Positions 22,072 to 33,034 of a DNA stretch of 64,000 nucleotides are shown one piece after another. A program made the position numbers and the translations under genes. This DNA is from Phallus indusiatus (taxonomy: Eukaryota; Basidiomycota; Agaricomycetes; Phallales; Phallaceae), in assembly GCA_027605045.1 (NCBI GenBank), contig JAQFWX010000001.1, forward strand, positions 1,364,001-1,428,000. Direction: 5' to 3'. Below the pieces are notes generated by a model. The model had not been told where the DNA came from, searched no databases, and was given only the letters and a program-made list of their open reading frames with translations. Numbering within the stretch: position 1 is the first letter of the stretch; every line of letters begins with the position of its first letter.

Positions 22072-22635
22072 ATGTCAAGCAATAGCGAAACTTCCCAAAA
22101 TTCTGTCCCCTATTTACAACTCCCATTTTTCCCTTTTTCGTTCCGTTCTTCTCTCAGAACCGGCCCTAATCCCGACTTCCTTACCATAATCCGTGTCTAT
22201 AACACCTTCACCTCCGAAATCAATATCGACGCTAATACAGTACTCCCCGCTACACCTCCCCCATCTTTGGAAATAACCCTTCCTTACGATGATTTAGAAC
22301 TAGAATACCCGCGAGCACTAACTCTATACGAACGAACGGACATCAATGTCATGCACGAATCGTATGAGTTTGTCGGGTTCCTGAGAGCTCAAAGGGATGG
22401 AGTACTTATATGGAGATTAGTTTTTCGCAATTGGTTTTATGGATACGTACAGTTTCTATTTGTCGATGCCCCCCTATCCGTCATGCCACCTCCCCCAGAC
22501 TTTTCAGACGATCTTACTCGCCCTCCTCCCTCATATCAAGAAGTGGAAAGCGATCTATTCGAAGATCTGAGGCGATCATCGTTACCTACCCCTCACATCA
22601 TTCTTCCACTGCCACGAAGAAGCCGATCTCAGTAG
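22072..22635 (+). CDS. Cassette ORF B, 187 aa, unknown function, PPPSY motif
   Basis: Intact ORF starting at ATG 22072, about 107 bp after ORF A. The globular middle (FLTIIRVYNTFTSEINIDAN, YEFVGFLRAQRDGVLIWRL, YGYVQFLFVDAPLSVM) resembles the middle of ORF A. A proline-rich tail contains DDLTRPPPSYQEVESDLFED, a PPxY-type motif that in general recruits WW-domain (Nedd4-type) ubiquitin ligases, and a basic end LPRRSRSQ. The role is unknown. Alternatives: captured host gene pair, or genes of a different mobile element lodged in gag. Confidence 0.55.
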   Translation: MSSNSETSQNSVPYLQLPFFPFSFRSSLRTGPNPDFLTIIRVYNTFTSEINIDANTVLPATPPPSLEITLPYDDLELEYPRALTLYERTDINVMHESYEFVGFLRAQRDGVLIWRLVFRNWFYGYVQFLFVDAPLSVMPPPPDFSDDLTRPPPSYQEVESDLFEDLRRSSLPTPHIILPLPRRSRSQ

Positions 22636-23485
22636 CCAGAGCCAGATCAGTAAGAAGAATAAGATGATATGGTATGGTACAGGATAGAGGCAGCGCGGGA
22701 AGTGCCAGGTGTTGAGTCAGGCAAGGGCTGTGTCTCAAGCCGGTTTTGTTTTTCCTATTTTGATCTCTCCCTTGTTTTCTTTTGTTCTTTGTTTCAGTTT
22801 TCATCATTTTCTCCTATCAATGTATGTTGTTCTTTTTTTTGTTGTAATTGTATCTCCCATCTTTCTCTCGCGATTCCCCCTATCTGCCATATTTCTTTTG
22901 TTCTTTTGTTTCTTTTTTGTTTGCTATCCCGGTGAACGATGAGTGATCGTCTCACTAATGCTATGTACTCTGAAAGGTATATATACTGCATGTAAATACT
23001 TGTAACAGCAGCAATTCTACCGGACGAGTTGTCTCACAGTTTAAGTCAAGTTCAGTTTAAGTCAAGCTCAGTTCAAGTTCAAGTCAAGTTTCGTCTCTAG
23101 TCTAATTCTACGCTCACATCTTTATCTTTGGATTAACTCTGAGTGAGGTCTCGGAGTATAAACTAGCGATTTTATTTCAGTTTATCGCTTTCACTAACTC
23201 GCACAGGAATTCAGTCATCATTGATTGCAGGTCCTCTCTTTAGTCGCATTCCAAGTTCATTGCCGACTTTCTGTTCACCCTCTCACTTACACAGTTGCAT
23301 ACGATCTTTTATCATTGCAGTTGTTGTTGGTGTTTTTGTTGGTTTGATATCGACGCATACATCCCCCTCCATTCCCCACACACACCCACTCCCTCTCTCA
23401 CGTTGAATTCAGCACCAGGACACGCTCCGCGGTAGACTAAACGACCTCAATTAACAAATATCTTCGTAGTTATTCCGATCACTTA

Positions 23486-25048
23486 CAGTGACGTGCAAAA
23501 CCGTACACGCGTCTGTCACTTTTCGTGCGCAACACGCATAGCGGGCCAAATAAATTAGTATAAATTGTGGAAATATTTGAGAAGATAGTTTAATATAATA
23601 TCTAAATTCTGTATTAATTATGCTAAGAGTAAAAATCAATTGTGCTTGAGATATTTGCATTTTGTTGACGCTGGTTCAGGTGTACAGTTTTGCACCTGAG
23701 GCCAAAATAGTGAAGAAGCATAATTATCACCACAATTGTTATAAAGTATCAGCTTTAAAATTTTAGTCATATATTATTCTATATTGAATGAATATTTTCA
23801 ATGCTAACCATAACATAAATATACTGTTTTATTATTGCCAAAACCTCATTCTTCCACAGGACTGCACTGTCCTTTTTTACAGACATCTGTCAGCTTTTAT
23901 TCTATGTTTTTCTAATGAAAGATGTTTATTTCATCCTTAAATAATGTTTTAAGTAGCTATATGTAAAAAAATGTCATACTGAGGGTCACTGTATGGTATT
24001 TAGTGCATGTTGTCCTCCTTGTATGCACACCATTTTTTTAATTATGATGTCCTGGTGCTAATTATATTGAAACTAACGTTAAATTCAAATTTATAATAAT
24101 ATACTTCAACTATTAACAAGTAGGGTTACCATGATTTCAGTCTCTGGTGGGCTGAGAGGAACATTTAACTTCAGTGGTTACCCACAGAAATTGACATGAT
24201 CCTTGTTTGTCTAGAGAAGGTGTTATAAATGGGTGAGAGAGCCTCATTATCATTTCTAAATATTCAAAAAAGTATTCTGAAAACAAAAGATTAATAGTTT
24301 CTATCAAATCAATGCCATCTATTTCTGGATTATTCTGGTCTCCAGCTAGGCTGGCATCCCCAAAAAAACCTGATTTGTACCCAAGCCATAAATGTATTTA
24401 CACTGGAGTCATTCTTAACATAATTAACACATATTATTTCAGATTACACGGTAGTTTTATCGAAGAAAAAAATACAGCAAGGGTCTGTAGAAAAGTACTA
24501 AAACAAGGCCTTTTGACAGTGTAATTAACATGAAAACAACAGGCCTGATCAATATTATCCACCAAGAACCATCCTAAACACATAATTTAATAATTTAAAA
24601 TGTATCCCAATCATAATATGTCATTTTGTTTCTGAAAAATTATATGATGACATAGTAAAGACACTCCCCGGGCATGATCTCCACAAATGATTCATAATTA
24701 GCCTCAGGATAAAATAATAGCAATGGATATCATAGAAATAGATTAATATAACCTATATCAGCAATATATAATTTTTCCAGACCCATGAGACACAGAAATT
24801 GGTTTGGAATATATGTATTTGTGACTTTTCCACACTTCGAGCAAAACTGTACACATGAACCTGTACTGTAAAAGTCTAAATATCTTGAACACCGTTGATT
24901 TTGACACTTCAAATTAATATTGAATAATTTAGATATTATGATAAACTATATACACAAATATTTTCAGGAATTTTACTATTTTATTTGGCCAGCTATTCGT
25001 GTTGCGCACGAAAAGTGACAGACGCGTGTACGGTTTTGCGCGTCACTG
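23486..25048 (-). mobile_element. TA-flanked DNA transposon copy 1 (1.56 kb, decayed)
   Basis: Begins CAGTGACGTGCAAAACCGTA and ends with its reverse complement (one early mismatch). It is flanked by TA on both sides (23484-23485 and 25049-25050). The inverted repeat continues imperfectly for about 210 bp. Each arm carries an outer and an inner copy of a GCAAAACnGTACAC motif (23495-23508, 23680-23693, 24841-24854, 25026-25039), like the IR/DR layout of some Tc1-type elements. The minus strand has protein-like relics shared with copy 2 (ASLAGDQNNPEIDGI near 24320-24365; PEANYESFVEIMPG near 24670-24712) broken by stops. No intact transposase is present, so it is non-autonomous. The superfamily is inferred from the TA duplication only. 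Confidence 0.8.
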
Positions 25049-25079
25049 TATAGCCGGCATACACAAAGCTATATTCATC

Positions 25080-25696
25080 GGATCCTTACACCGCGCTAAA
25101 ATCAAACCAAGCGGTATACCCACGAGGACTATTCCCCGTACGACCACAACTAGCAACGCGCTAGCTGTAAGACCAGCGACGAGCAGTACGACTAAGCCGG
25201 CGAGAGCGTCGACTACCACGACAACTCGACCAGTCAGCTCAGGAACGCAAGCCCGAAGCAGTAGCACTGTGCTGAAGTGCTATGAATGTGGACAGACTGG
25301 CCACCTAAGACCACAATGCCCTAGAAAGGGACAGGTACGTGCTAACGTAATGCACGTTGAGGTCCTTGAGGAGGAAGATGAAGACGATGCGGACGAGCTG
25401 CTCGACGCAATTATAGAGGAAGAAACGGGAGTTAACATACTAGAAGTGGAGGAATCCCCACAGTATGATGACGCTGAACAAGGTCAAGACACCGCGGAAG
25501 CAGCGGACTACGGGGGAGGGGACCACTATGAGTGGGACGAGAACGAAGACGCAGCAGGCGCATACATGATGGTGATAACCGAAGACCACAGTTATGATGA
25601 AAGAAGACTACTTGTTATCAAACAAGGCTCGTCCACCATTGGGACGATTAAGTCACAGGAAGAACCCCTGTATGACCACACGATGAGACCTAAGTC
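25080..25696 (+). CDS. gag: Gag C-terminal part with zinc knuckle (retrotransposon 2)
   Basis: Resumed gag reading frame: Thr/Ala/Ser-rich linker, CCHC knuckle CYECGQTGHLRPQCP at about 25278-25322, then an acidic tail (EEEDEDDADELLDAIIEEE). Coding runs into the hAT-type MITE at 25697. Without the MITE it reads on as PKSRAPKRDKE into the protease, so this was the middle of a continuous Gag-Pol. Confidence 0.85.
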
Positions 25697-26427
25697 TAGT
25701 GATGCCGAAGTTCGGTTCGGGAACCGTTTTGAACCCGAACCGAACCCGAACCGACCCCTGGTTCAGCTTATGTAAGCCGAACCGAACCGAACCCGAACTA
25801 GTGGTTCAGGTTCAGGTTCGACCATGAGGAAATTAGGGTGAACCGGTTCGAACCGTGACGAACCATCACACAATGTCACATAGTGTCACTGGTGTCACCA
25901 ATCACCTAAGTGCTAACTCAATGTGAATTTTGTCGTGATTTTTTTTTATTTTGGCTCTGGAGAGCTCAAAAATTGCCCAAAATGAAAATAAAAAAATATG
26001 CCAAGAATATTTTTTGAATATCTACGAGATAAGTTGGGCGCTTAAATAAGCGCCCGTATTACAAATCATCTAAATCTTCGAAATTTCGAAAATTTAAACT
26101 GAACTGAACCAAACTGGACCTAGGCTACACTAAAATAGTTTATTTATAAGTCTAACACAGAGAATACATCTAAATTATAGGGATAATATAGGTTTGGTTC
26201 AGGTTCTGGACCTGAACCGAACCTGAACTGAATTTGAACCAAGGAAAATAACTTCAAATTTTCAGAATGGGAAAAATCAGGTTCTGAACCGGTTCGAACC
26301 CCGAACCGAACCCGAACCGGGGTTCAGCTTACGTAATCCGAACCGAACCGAACCGAACATTTGGTTCGGGTTCAGGTTCGCCAAAAAAGGGGGGTGAACC
26401 GAACCGAACCGAACTTCGGCATCACTA
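25697..26427. mobile_element. hAT-type MITE 1 in retrotransposon 2, TSD CCTAAGTC
   Basis: 731 bp with terminal inverted repeats starting TAGTGATGCCGAAGTTCGGT, flanked by the perfect 8-bp duplication CCTAAGTC (25689-25696 and 26428-26435), the hAT hallmark. The subterminal zones are full of GGTTCGG/CCGAACC repeats. An AT-rich core (about 25931-26055) including the palindrome GGGCGCTTAAATAAGCGCCC (26036-26055) is shared with MITE 2. No coding capacity. Excision in silico restores the retroelement reading frame. Confidence 0.93.
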
Positions 26428-26435
26428 CCTAAGTC

Positions 26436-29400
26436 AAGGGCTCCAAAGCGTGATAAAGAATCAATAAAACCTCTAGAGGGTTACTGGCTCGTAAACGGCC
26501 AATTAGCGCATTGTTTGATTGACAGTGGATGTCAAGGCATGATAATGTCACCATCATTCTCGCTCACGACTGGAGCGAAGACATTCAAACTGGATAAGCC
26601 AGTATCACTGCAGCTCGCAGTGAAAGGAAGTAAGTCCGTAATACAGTACGGAACGTATACCCGAATAGAATTTGGGGATATTAGTGTATTAGAATACTTT
26701 GATATAGTCAACATTGACTACTACGACGTCATAATTGGCGTACCATTCCTGAAAAGGTATGACATCTGCCTGGATTTTGGCAACGGAATAATCACCCGGG
26801 ATGGAGGAGTAATCACTCCAGTGGAACGGTTCACTGAAATACCTAACACCACGGACGAGCCCACCGAGTTAAGTGAAAGCTTAGCCATAGCATCAGCACG
26901 CCCCATAACCACTACGTCTAACGCAGTAGCAGTGAGACGGAAGATCCGAGTACCGGAACTTAAGGATGAGAACCTACCCGCGCTACGCGAGTACTGGAAG
27001 GAGGAGTACAACGACTTATTCGGGCCAGTGCCGAATAGACTCCCTCCATTTAGGGATGTAAATCATCATATCCCATTAATAGAACCTAACAAGGTTATCC
27101 GGTACAGACTACCGAAGTGCCCAGACGCCCTCAAGCCACTGCTGGCTGAAAAAATAGAGCGCTACACGCAAGCAGGTTGGTGGGAACCGACTGTCGCACA
27201 GCAAGCCATCCCCATGCTATGCCTGTTTAAAAAGGCATTATCAGGACTACGCACGGTATTTGACCTGCGTCAGCAGAATGATAATACGTTGAAAGACGTG
27301 ACCCCGTTTCCAGACCAGGAGACCATTCGCCAAGACGTGGCGAGACACAAGTATAGGTCGAAAATTGACCTAACGGAAGCTTACGAGCAAGTCAGAATTG
27401 CTCCGGAAGACGTGGACAAGACCACGTTCTCGACGATATATGGCACGTTTAAAAGCCATGTTATGCAACAAGGTGATTGCAACGCGCCTTCGACATTCCA
27501 GAGATTGATGACCCATATATTCCGGGACCACATCGGAAGAAACATACACTCGTACATCGACGACGTGTTCGTCTACTCAATGACGATCCAACAACACCAG
27601 GAACATCTGGAGATTGCCTTCTCGAGATTGAGGAAGGAACAACTTTACCTAAGTCAGAAGAAAGTTGACTTATACTCCAAACGATTGGAGTGCCTAGGAC
27701 ACATCATCGACGACGATGGTATCCACCCAGATATGGATAAAATGGATAAAATTCGCGATTGGAGAACCCCACGTACGTTCAACGACGTTCAGAAGTTCTT
27801 AGGACTGGTGCAATACGTTGCCGCCTACCTTCCGGGAGTCGCTACTTACACTTCCCCATTGTCGGGATGTACCCACAACAACAGGCAATTTGAGTGGACA
27901 CCGGCACTAGAACGCTGTTTCAACGCAATCAAAGCGTTGACGAAGAACGCCCAGTTCTTAAACCTATCAATCCTGATAGCAACGAGCCAATTTGGCTTGT
28001 AACCGATGGATCCAAGTGTGGCGTCGGTGCGTACTATGGTCAAGGCGCAAGGTGGCAAACCTGCAGACCCGCAGGGTTTATGTCTAAGAAATTTACTCCG
28101 GCACAATACAACTACCGGACTCATGAGCACGAGCTCATTGCAGTACTTGAAGCACTGAATAAGTGGGAAGACAAACTACTAGGTCGTAAATTCACCCTAG
28201 TAACGGACAACGAGGCCTTGAAACACTTCAAGACACAACCCCGTATGTCGCCTAGACAGGCGAGATGGTACGAGTATCTCTCTCGTTTCGACTACGAAAC
28301 GATTCACATCAAAGGTGAGACCAATACGGTCGCAGATGGACTCTCGAGATACTTCGAGGATGACCTACCTAACGAGATACACCCACCTGAGAACTACGTC
28401 AACATCGACGTGAAACTAGATCCAACAGGGGATCAGCTACCTCCTGAAAGGAAAAGCGAACTCAGAATCAGTGCGGCGAGACGCATTAACACTCGGGCGA
28501 AAGCTAGAGTCCAACAACAGACGGCTGGACAAGCATCCATTGAACAACGATCAGCGTCCATCGAAGAAGTGGATACAGACGACGAAGATGTACTGGCAGT
28601 CACAGCACAACATAGCGGTAAAACGCTTAAAGCCAAAATCGAAGGCTTTGAAGGATTAGCTGATCTGATAAAGAGCGGCTATAAGGACGACACAACACTG
28701 AAGAAAGTGTTAGAAAACCCTGATGCATACAAAGGGTTTGGGATGAAAAACCAGCTACTATACACGAAGAATCAGTTTTCCCGTGACGTGGTTTGCATAC
28801 CCCATCACTTATTTTACCAGGGGAGGAAGCTGGTAGAGATCATAATTAGTGAAGCACACGAAATTGTGGGACACTTTGGACGCTATAAAACGTCGCAATA
28901 CATTAGACAAGTGTATTGGTGGAGAACGATGGCAGAGGACATCGAAGAATACTGCAAATCGTGTGGTAAATGTCAAACGAATAAGGATGACAATAGACAT
29001 CCTAGCGGTCTACTGAAGACGCTACCCATTCCCAATAAACCATGGGAATCAGTCGGAATGGACTTTATAGGCCCATTACCAGTATCGAAAGGACACGACT
29101 TCTTACTAGTCATAATTGACAGATTAACGTCAATGGTGAGACTCATGCCCACCACCACGAAGCTAACTGCGAAAAGCGCAGCACACCTGTACTTCGAAGG
29201 TGTAGTTAGGCATCATGGCGTGCCAGCTTCTATCGTCAGTGATAGAGATACCAGATTCACCGCGAAATTCTGGAAAGAACTACAGCGACTAATAGGGACA
29301 AAACTCCTCATGTCCACTTCATTCCATCCACAGACGGATGGAGCAACAGAGCGGGCGAACCGCTCCATAGGACAAGTATTACGTTCTATAATAGATAATG

Positions 29401-30155
29401 ACCAAAAGGATTGGGCTGAACGTATCCCGATGGCGGAATTCGCACTGAACAGTAGCACGAGTGAAACGACTAAGTTCACGCCATTCGAACTTAACTACGG
29501 ATACACCCCTGCACTAGGGCGACAGCTCAACACCGACACCAAGTTCAATGGTGTGAAGCAATTCGCATTACAAGCGAAATGGAATCTTATGGCCGCACAC
29601 GATGCCATAATCGCGAGTCGCGTGAAACAAACCATGCACGCGAACACTCACAGACGAGATGCGCCTGTCTATAAAGAGGGTGACCTCGTGTACCTTTCTA
29701 CGAAGAACATATCTCTACCAAAGGGTAGATCCAGTAAGTTGGTACCGCGTTACGTCGGTCCTTACAAAGTATTGTCAGTCAAAGACAATATTAACGTCAA
29801 ACTCGACTTGCCTGACGAGTTGAAGAAGCGTAGGATAAATCCAATATTCCACGTGGACTTAGTGAAACCACATATCGCCAATGATGACGATAGATTTCCA
29901 CGTCGTGAGTCATTAACGGCGTACGACTTTGGACAACCGGACAATGCCGAATGGCATGTAGATGAACTACTAGCCCATCGCTGGACTGGGTCTAAAGACA
30001 CGGACATCGAGTTCCTAGTGCAATGGACGCTAGGCGATACGACCTGGGAGCCGTACGAACACTGCAAAGACTTGCAGGCATTGGATGAGTATCTCCAATT
30101 ACGCGGGGTTACCCAATTAGGGAAATTGCCGCGTCTCCGCACGACGCGTAAATGA
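26436..30155 (+). pseudogene. pol: Pol of retrotransposon 2 (PR-RT-RH-IN-chromodomain, one -1 break)
   Basis: Protease motif CLIDSGCQGM at about 26508-26540 (a DSG active site), reverse transcriptase with YIDD at about 27553-27564, RNase H from about 27990 (WLVTDGSKCGVGAYYGQG, TDNEALKHF), integrase with HHCC (GHFGRYKT, WWRTMAED, CKSCGKCQTN, about 28860-28985) and D-D-E core (MDFIGPLP, VSDRDTRF, HPQTDGATERAN), and a chromodomain-like end (ELLAHRWTGSKDTDIEFLVQ) at about 29960-30110. The frame moves by -1 near 27945, between RT and RNase H, which breaks the polyprotein. Everything else is open. Either recently inactivated or a base-call error. Confidence 0.92.
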
Positions 30156-30294
30156 GGATCTGCAAGCAGATCTGCCCCGTGCCCCCGGCGGCACAGCAGC
30201 CACGAGAAAATCCTACTCGGGCGCTACTCTGATACAAGAGTAAATAAATACTCTTTCTTACGACCCCGTCTCAGCCACCTGAGCACCGTCAACG

Positions 30295-32101
30295 ATGTCT
30301 GCAGAACCTTCACGACCTACCTCTTCATCTACGAAGCCCTCGACCCGCAAGGGACGATTTGACGATATCAAGCAAGCGTTGCTTGAAGCACAAAAAGAAT
30401 GGAGTATGGATTCCATGCCTGGCTGCGTAGCCATCACCCACGAAAGTGGGAAATGTACCCACTGCGATGAGTATATCTCGCACATTAGTACCGCTGCAAG
30501 CAAGCGTACCATTGTTCTTGACGAGAAAGACGTCAAAGAGTGCCTACTCGAGGCATTCCCGTTCCTGCAAAGAGAGTGGGATGATTTACGAAAGCGCCTC
30601 GAAGACGCTAACGACTACGCCGACCAGACCGTCCAAGAACTCAAGGACGTTGAGAGACGAGAGGACGACCTTCGAGATCGTATACGGGAACTTGAGGACA
30701 AGTTGAAGCAAGCCCCACAGGCAGCATCGCCTGTGTCATCTAGGAAACGACCTCGGTCAGAGGCCAAGGGCCCCACGAATCATGGGCCCGTAGGATTCGA
30801 CGCGTACGACGACGACGACGACGATGATCTAGACGACCACGATTGGGCGGACTCCTACAATGACGAGTCGGTACTCGACTCCAACGGTCAACCCGTTCCT
30901 CCCCATTCTGGGGACGATTTCGGCGTAATGGACAGGCTGGACCCTGAAGAGGAGTCATTATTGTCTCGTCGACAACTCGCTGAGAAAGTCCTCGCTGAGT
31001 TCCCAGGAACTCCCCGTATCTCCAACCAGGCCAAGTACCACGATACGTGGCCCGCTTTTATGCAAGGCCACGACCCCACAGCGTCTCGAGCAGGGAAAAC
31101 CCCTGTACCTGGGCCAGTTCCTGACCCACTCGCGTGGTACATGATGTGTCCACTGGATGATCCCTCATTCGTACTCCAGGGGAAGCAGATCTGGAAGAAA
31201 CCACCCATATTGGACACACCTCAAAAAGTTGCAATGCACGCGCGCATTAGACTTGCCTGGGATGTAGGCATGATGTTCATCAATAGAAAGAAGAAAGAGC
31301 GAGACTACGCTCGCCTCACTATCGGGGAGCGCCCGAAGCTTTTCCATACCCAACAGAAGGGCAAATGGACCTAGAAACGGGTCGCCTCTACGAGACGTGG
31401 TATAAGGACCCCGCCTCCGTACCCTTTTATATAAGGGTTGAACCATCGGGATCGCTGAATATCAGCGATGTTGAAGTCGTAGCGTGGCTTCGAAAAATAT
31501 TCCCGAATCGGGAAACAAGGAAGACTGTATTCCCCATTGTAGCGGAGATATGTACCGAGCCTGGGCTATCCACCTGGCTCAACGCCGCTGGCATCAACGC
31601 CGACAAGACGGTGAATAACTCCCCATCCATAATCGAAGGATGGCGTCGAGCATATACCCTGCCTCAGGGTAACATTCCAACCAAGGAAGAAGTTGTCGGG
31701 ATGCTGCGATATAACTGTGTGAATACCCGATTAATCGAAACTCGATTAGGACCACTATTTGAGCGGTGGCGATCACACACTAACAGCAATACCATCGCCG
31801 TGAAGTGGCGAGAATCTCAACCCACCGTTTCGTCGCTGTTACCAGGACGTCAGTATCGAAGACGACGTCGCAACAATCGTCGTGACGCCGCCCCTGCAGC
31901 TCCTATTGCTGGACCTTCGAAGGAGACTCCTTATGTGGAGTCCACCGCTAGTCGCCTCCCTCGGCGAAAGCACCACTCCCAGCAGATATCGCTGAGAAAG
32001 AACTCGTGATCGACCCCGATCAATACGAGGTCCTGGATAGACCAGGAGCGGGCCCTCAAGGTGACATTGAGATGGCCATGGATTATACCGCGGACGACTG
32101 A
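30295..32101 (+). pseudogene. Extra 3' ORF of retrotransposon 2 (non-envelope, two -1 breaks)
   Basis: Lies between pol and the 3' LTR, in three consecutive frames: 30295-31374, 31365 to about 31950, then to TGA 32099-32101; about 600 codons if joined. N-terminal region with a CxxC pair (CTHCDEYISHIS), a strong coiled coil at about 30570-30715 (RKRLEDANDYADQTVQELKD), a nuclear-signal-like KRPRSEAK, an Asp-rich run, then a conserved globular part (LAWYMMCPLDDPSF, ARIRLAWDVGMMFIN, VVAWLRKIFPNRETRK) and an Arg-rich segment. No signal peptide, no membrane helix, so not an envelope protein. The position recalls the accessory ORFs of some gypsy elements. The function is unknown. Confidence 0.6.
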
Positions 32102-32154
32102 GACTCACTCGTCGTATCATGTATTGACTTGACGCTCAAGTCAGCGGGGGAGGA

Positions 32155-32418
32155 TGTAACGGTTCCGCTATGACCAGCGGACTACTATTACCCATAGTAC
32201 ATATTAGTATATATATACAATTGCATGCAGACGATCGTCGTCTGCACAAGTACCTAGTATTATGTAATGTACATAGGCGCCGTCACACCAGTAAATACCG
32301 CGTAACGGTAAAGGCGCCGGCAGCCTTTCTTACCTGCACTTGCAAATATACAGCTTTATACTGTTTGTTGTGAGTCCGTAAGAACCGGGCTAATCGTAAA
32401 CTGTAACGAAACGTTACA
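32155..32418 (+). repeat. 3' LTR of retrotransposon 2
   Basis: 264 bp, by eye identical to 18667-18930. Preceded by purine tract AGCGGGGGAGGA (plus-strand primer). Followed by target duplication CTCGC at 32419-32423. Confidence 0.95.
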
Positions 32419-32423
32419 CTCGC

Positions 32424-32665
32424 GCGCTCGTACCCGGCGTGATGCCCGTGACATCACGTCGCTTAGGTTCAGCTTGGGCGCCTGGCACTTAGCTGTGTCA
32501 GGGCCGCACACCGCGTCGTCGTTTATGTATATAGTAGCTGTACCTAGAGTGAGGGTCCCTAAGCTTGTTCTCTTAGGATCCCCTCCCTCTAGGTGAGTAG
32601 TATAGTTCTTCCAATATATTTACTTAGGATCCCCTCCCTCTAGTGTGAGCTGAGTAGCCCTAACA
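32424..32665 (+). repeat. Solo LTR (family B), right part
   Basis: Continuation of the LTR begun at 18525. Contains the U5 stem (5' arm 32543-32563, 3' arm 32572-32593) and a second copy of the 3' arm (32623-32643). Ends GCCCTAACA, then target duplication GTCAT at 32666-32670. Confidence 0.92.
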
Positions 32666-32725
32666 GTCATTAATTTGTGGCTGTCTGTTTTTTCAATCAT
32701 TGCATGGTCATCTAATAGAGAAAAT

Positions 32726-33034
32726 TGTAACGGATCCACCGCATGCGGTGGATTGAGTATATGCCACTTAGGCATATTCGCCCTCTGCAGTAATTACTAT
32801 TATTACTTCTAATAATAGAGGCGCTTAACGCCTCTGGCTCGCCGTGATGCGGCGAGCCATTATGTAATAACTGTACATTAGTAGTAGCTACGCGCGTGCT
32901 GATTCAGCACGTGCACTTTGTTTTACACCATAAAAATACAGCACCCTTGGTCTGTTATTCTTGGTGTGAAACTACAGTGTGATATAAACTGTGTACCGTC
33001 CGCGGTACACTATAAAAAGTAACAAAACGTTACA
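32726..33034 (+). repeat. 5' LTR of a third Ty3-like element (309-bp family)
   Basis: TGTAACGG to ACGTTACA, ends matching the 264-bp family, but the interior differs. It consists largely of hairpins: a perfect 20-bp palindrome at 32734-32753, stems at 32759-32777, 32817-32835, 32836-32858 (9-bp arms GGCTCGCCG/CGGCGAGCC), 32895-32911 and 32991-33010 (GTGTACCG/CGGTACAC). Downstream the leader TCTTTTTTAACACC matches that of retrotransposon 2, and a gag start follows at 33120. Confidence 0.85.

Larger units (their letters stand above)
21214..23485 (+). other. Insert of unknown origin within gag carrying two ORFs
   Basis: Sequence with no gag homology separates the capsid and zinc-knuckle halves of gag. 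It includes two complete ORFs (21309-21965, 22072-22635), then a T-rich stretch, a TATATATA box at about 22977-22985 and GTTCAAGTCAAG-type repeats near 23040-23090. No clear terminal repeats were found. A possible 6-bp duplication AAAATC at 21201 and 25098 is weak. The TA transposon at 23486 interrupts its right end. Confidence 0.5.
18667..32418 (+). mobile_element. Ty3/gypsy retrotransposon 2, 13.75 kb, with nested cargo
   Basis: Bounded by two 264-bp LTRs that look identical base for base, with 5-bp target duplication CTCGC. Internal order: leader, gag (three frames), an unidentified two-ORF insert with a TA transposon inside (about 21214-25050), gag zinc knuckle, a hAT-type MITE, pol with chromodomain, an extra ORF, purine tract GGGGGAGGA, 3' LTR. 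Removing the MITE and one target copy puts gag knuckle and pol in a single frame, so the ancestral element encoded one Gag-Pol. Identical LTRs indicate a recent insertion, so the cargo either arrived very recently or was copied with the element. Confidence 0.95.

Noticed and set aside
22490..22560. PPPSY motif as proof of a viral matrix-like protein
   Set aside because: PPxY motifs are common in host adaptor proteins, and no other viral hallmark gene is present, so only an unknown-function call is made.
21201..25103. AAATC/AAAATC as target duplication of the cassette insert
   Set aside because: Six AT-rich bases match by chance often, no terminal repeats adjoin them, and the frame across the join would be wrong without another one-base loss.
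25740..26420. GAACC/GGTTC repeats as a CRISPR or satellite array
   Set aside because: Irregular spacing, no spacer-repeat pattern. They are subterminal repeats of a MITE with an 8-bp target duplication.
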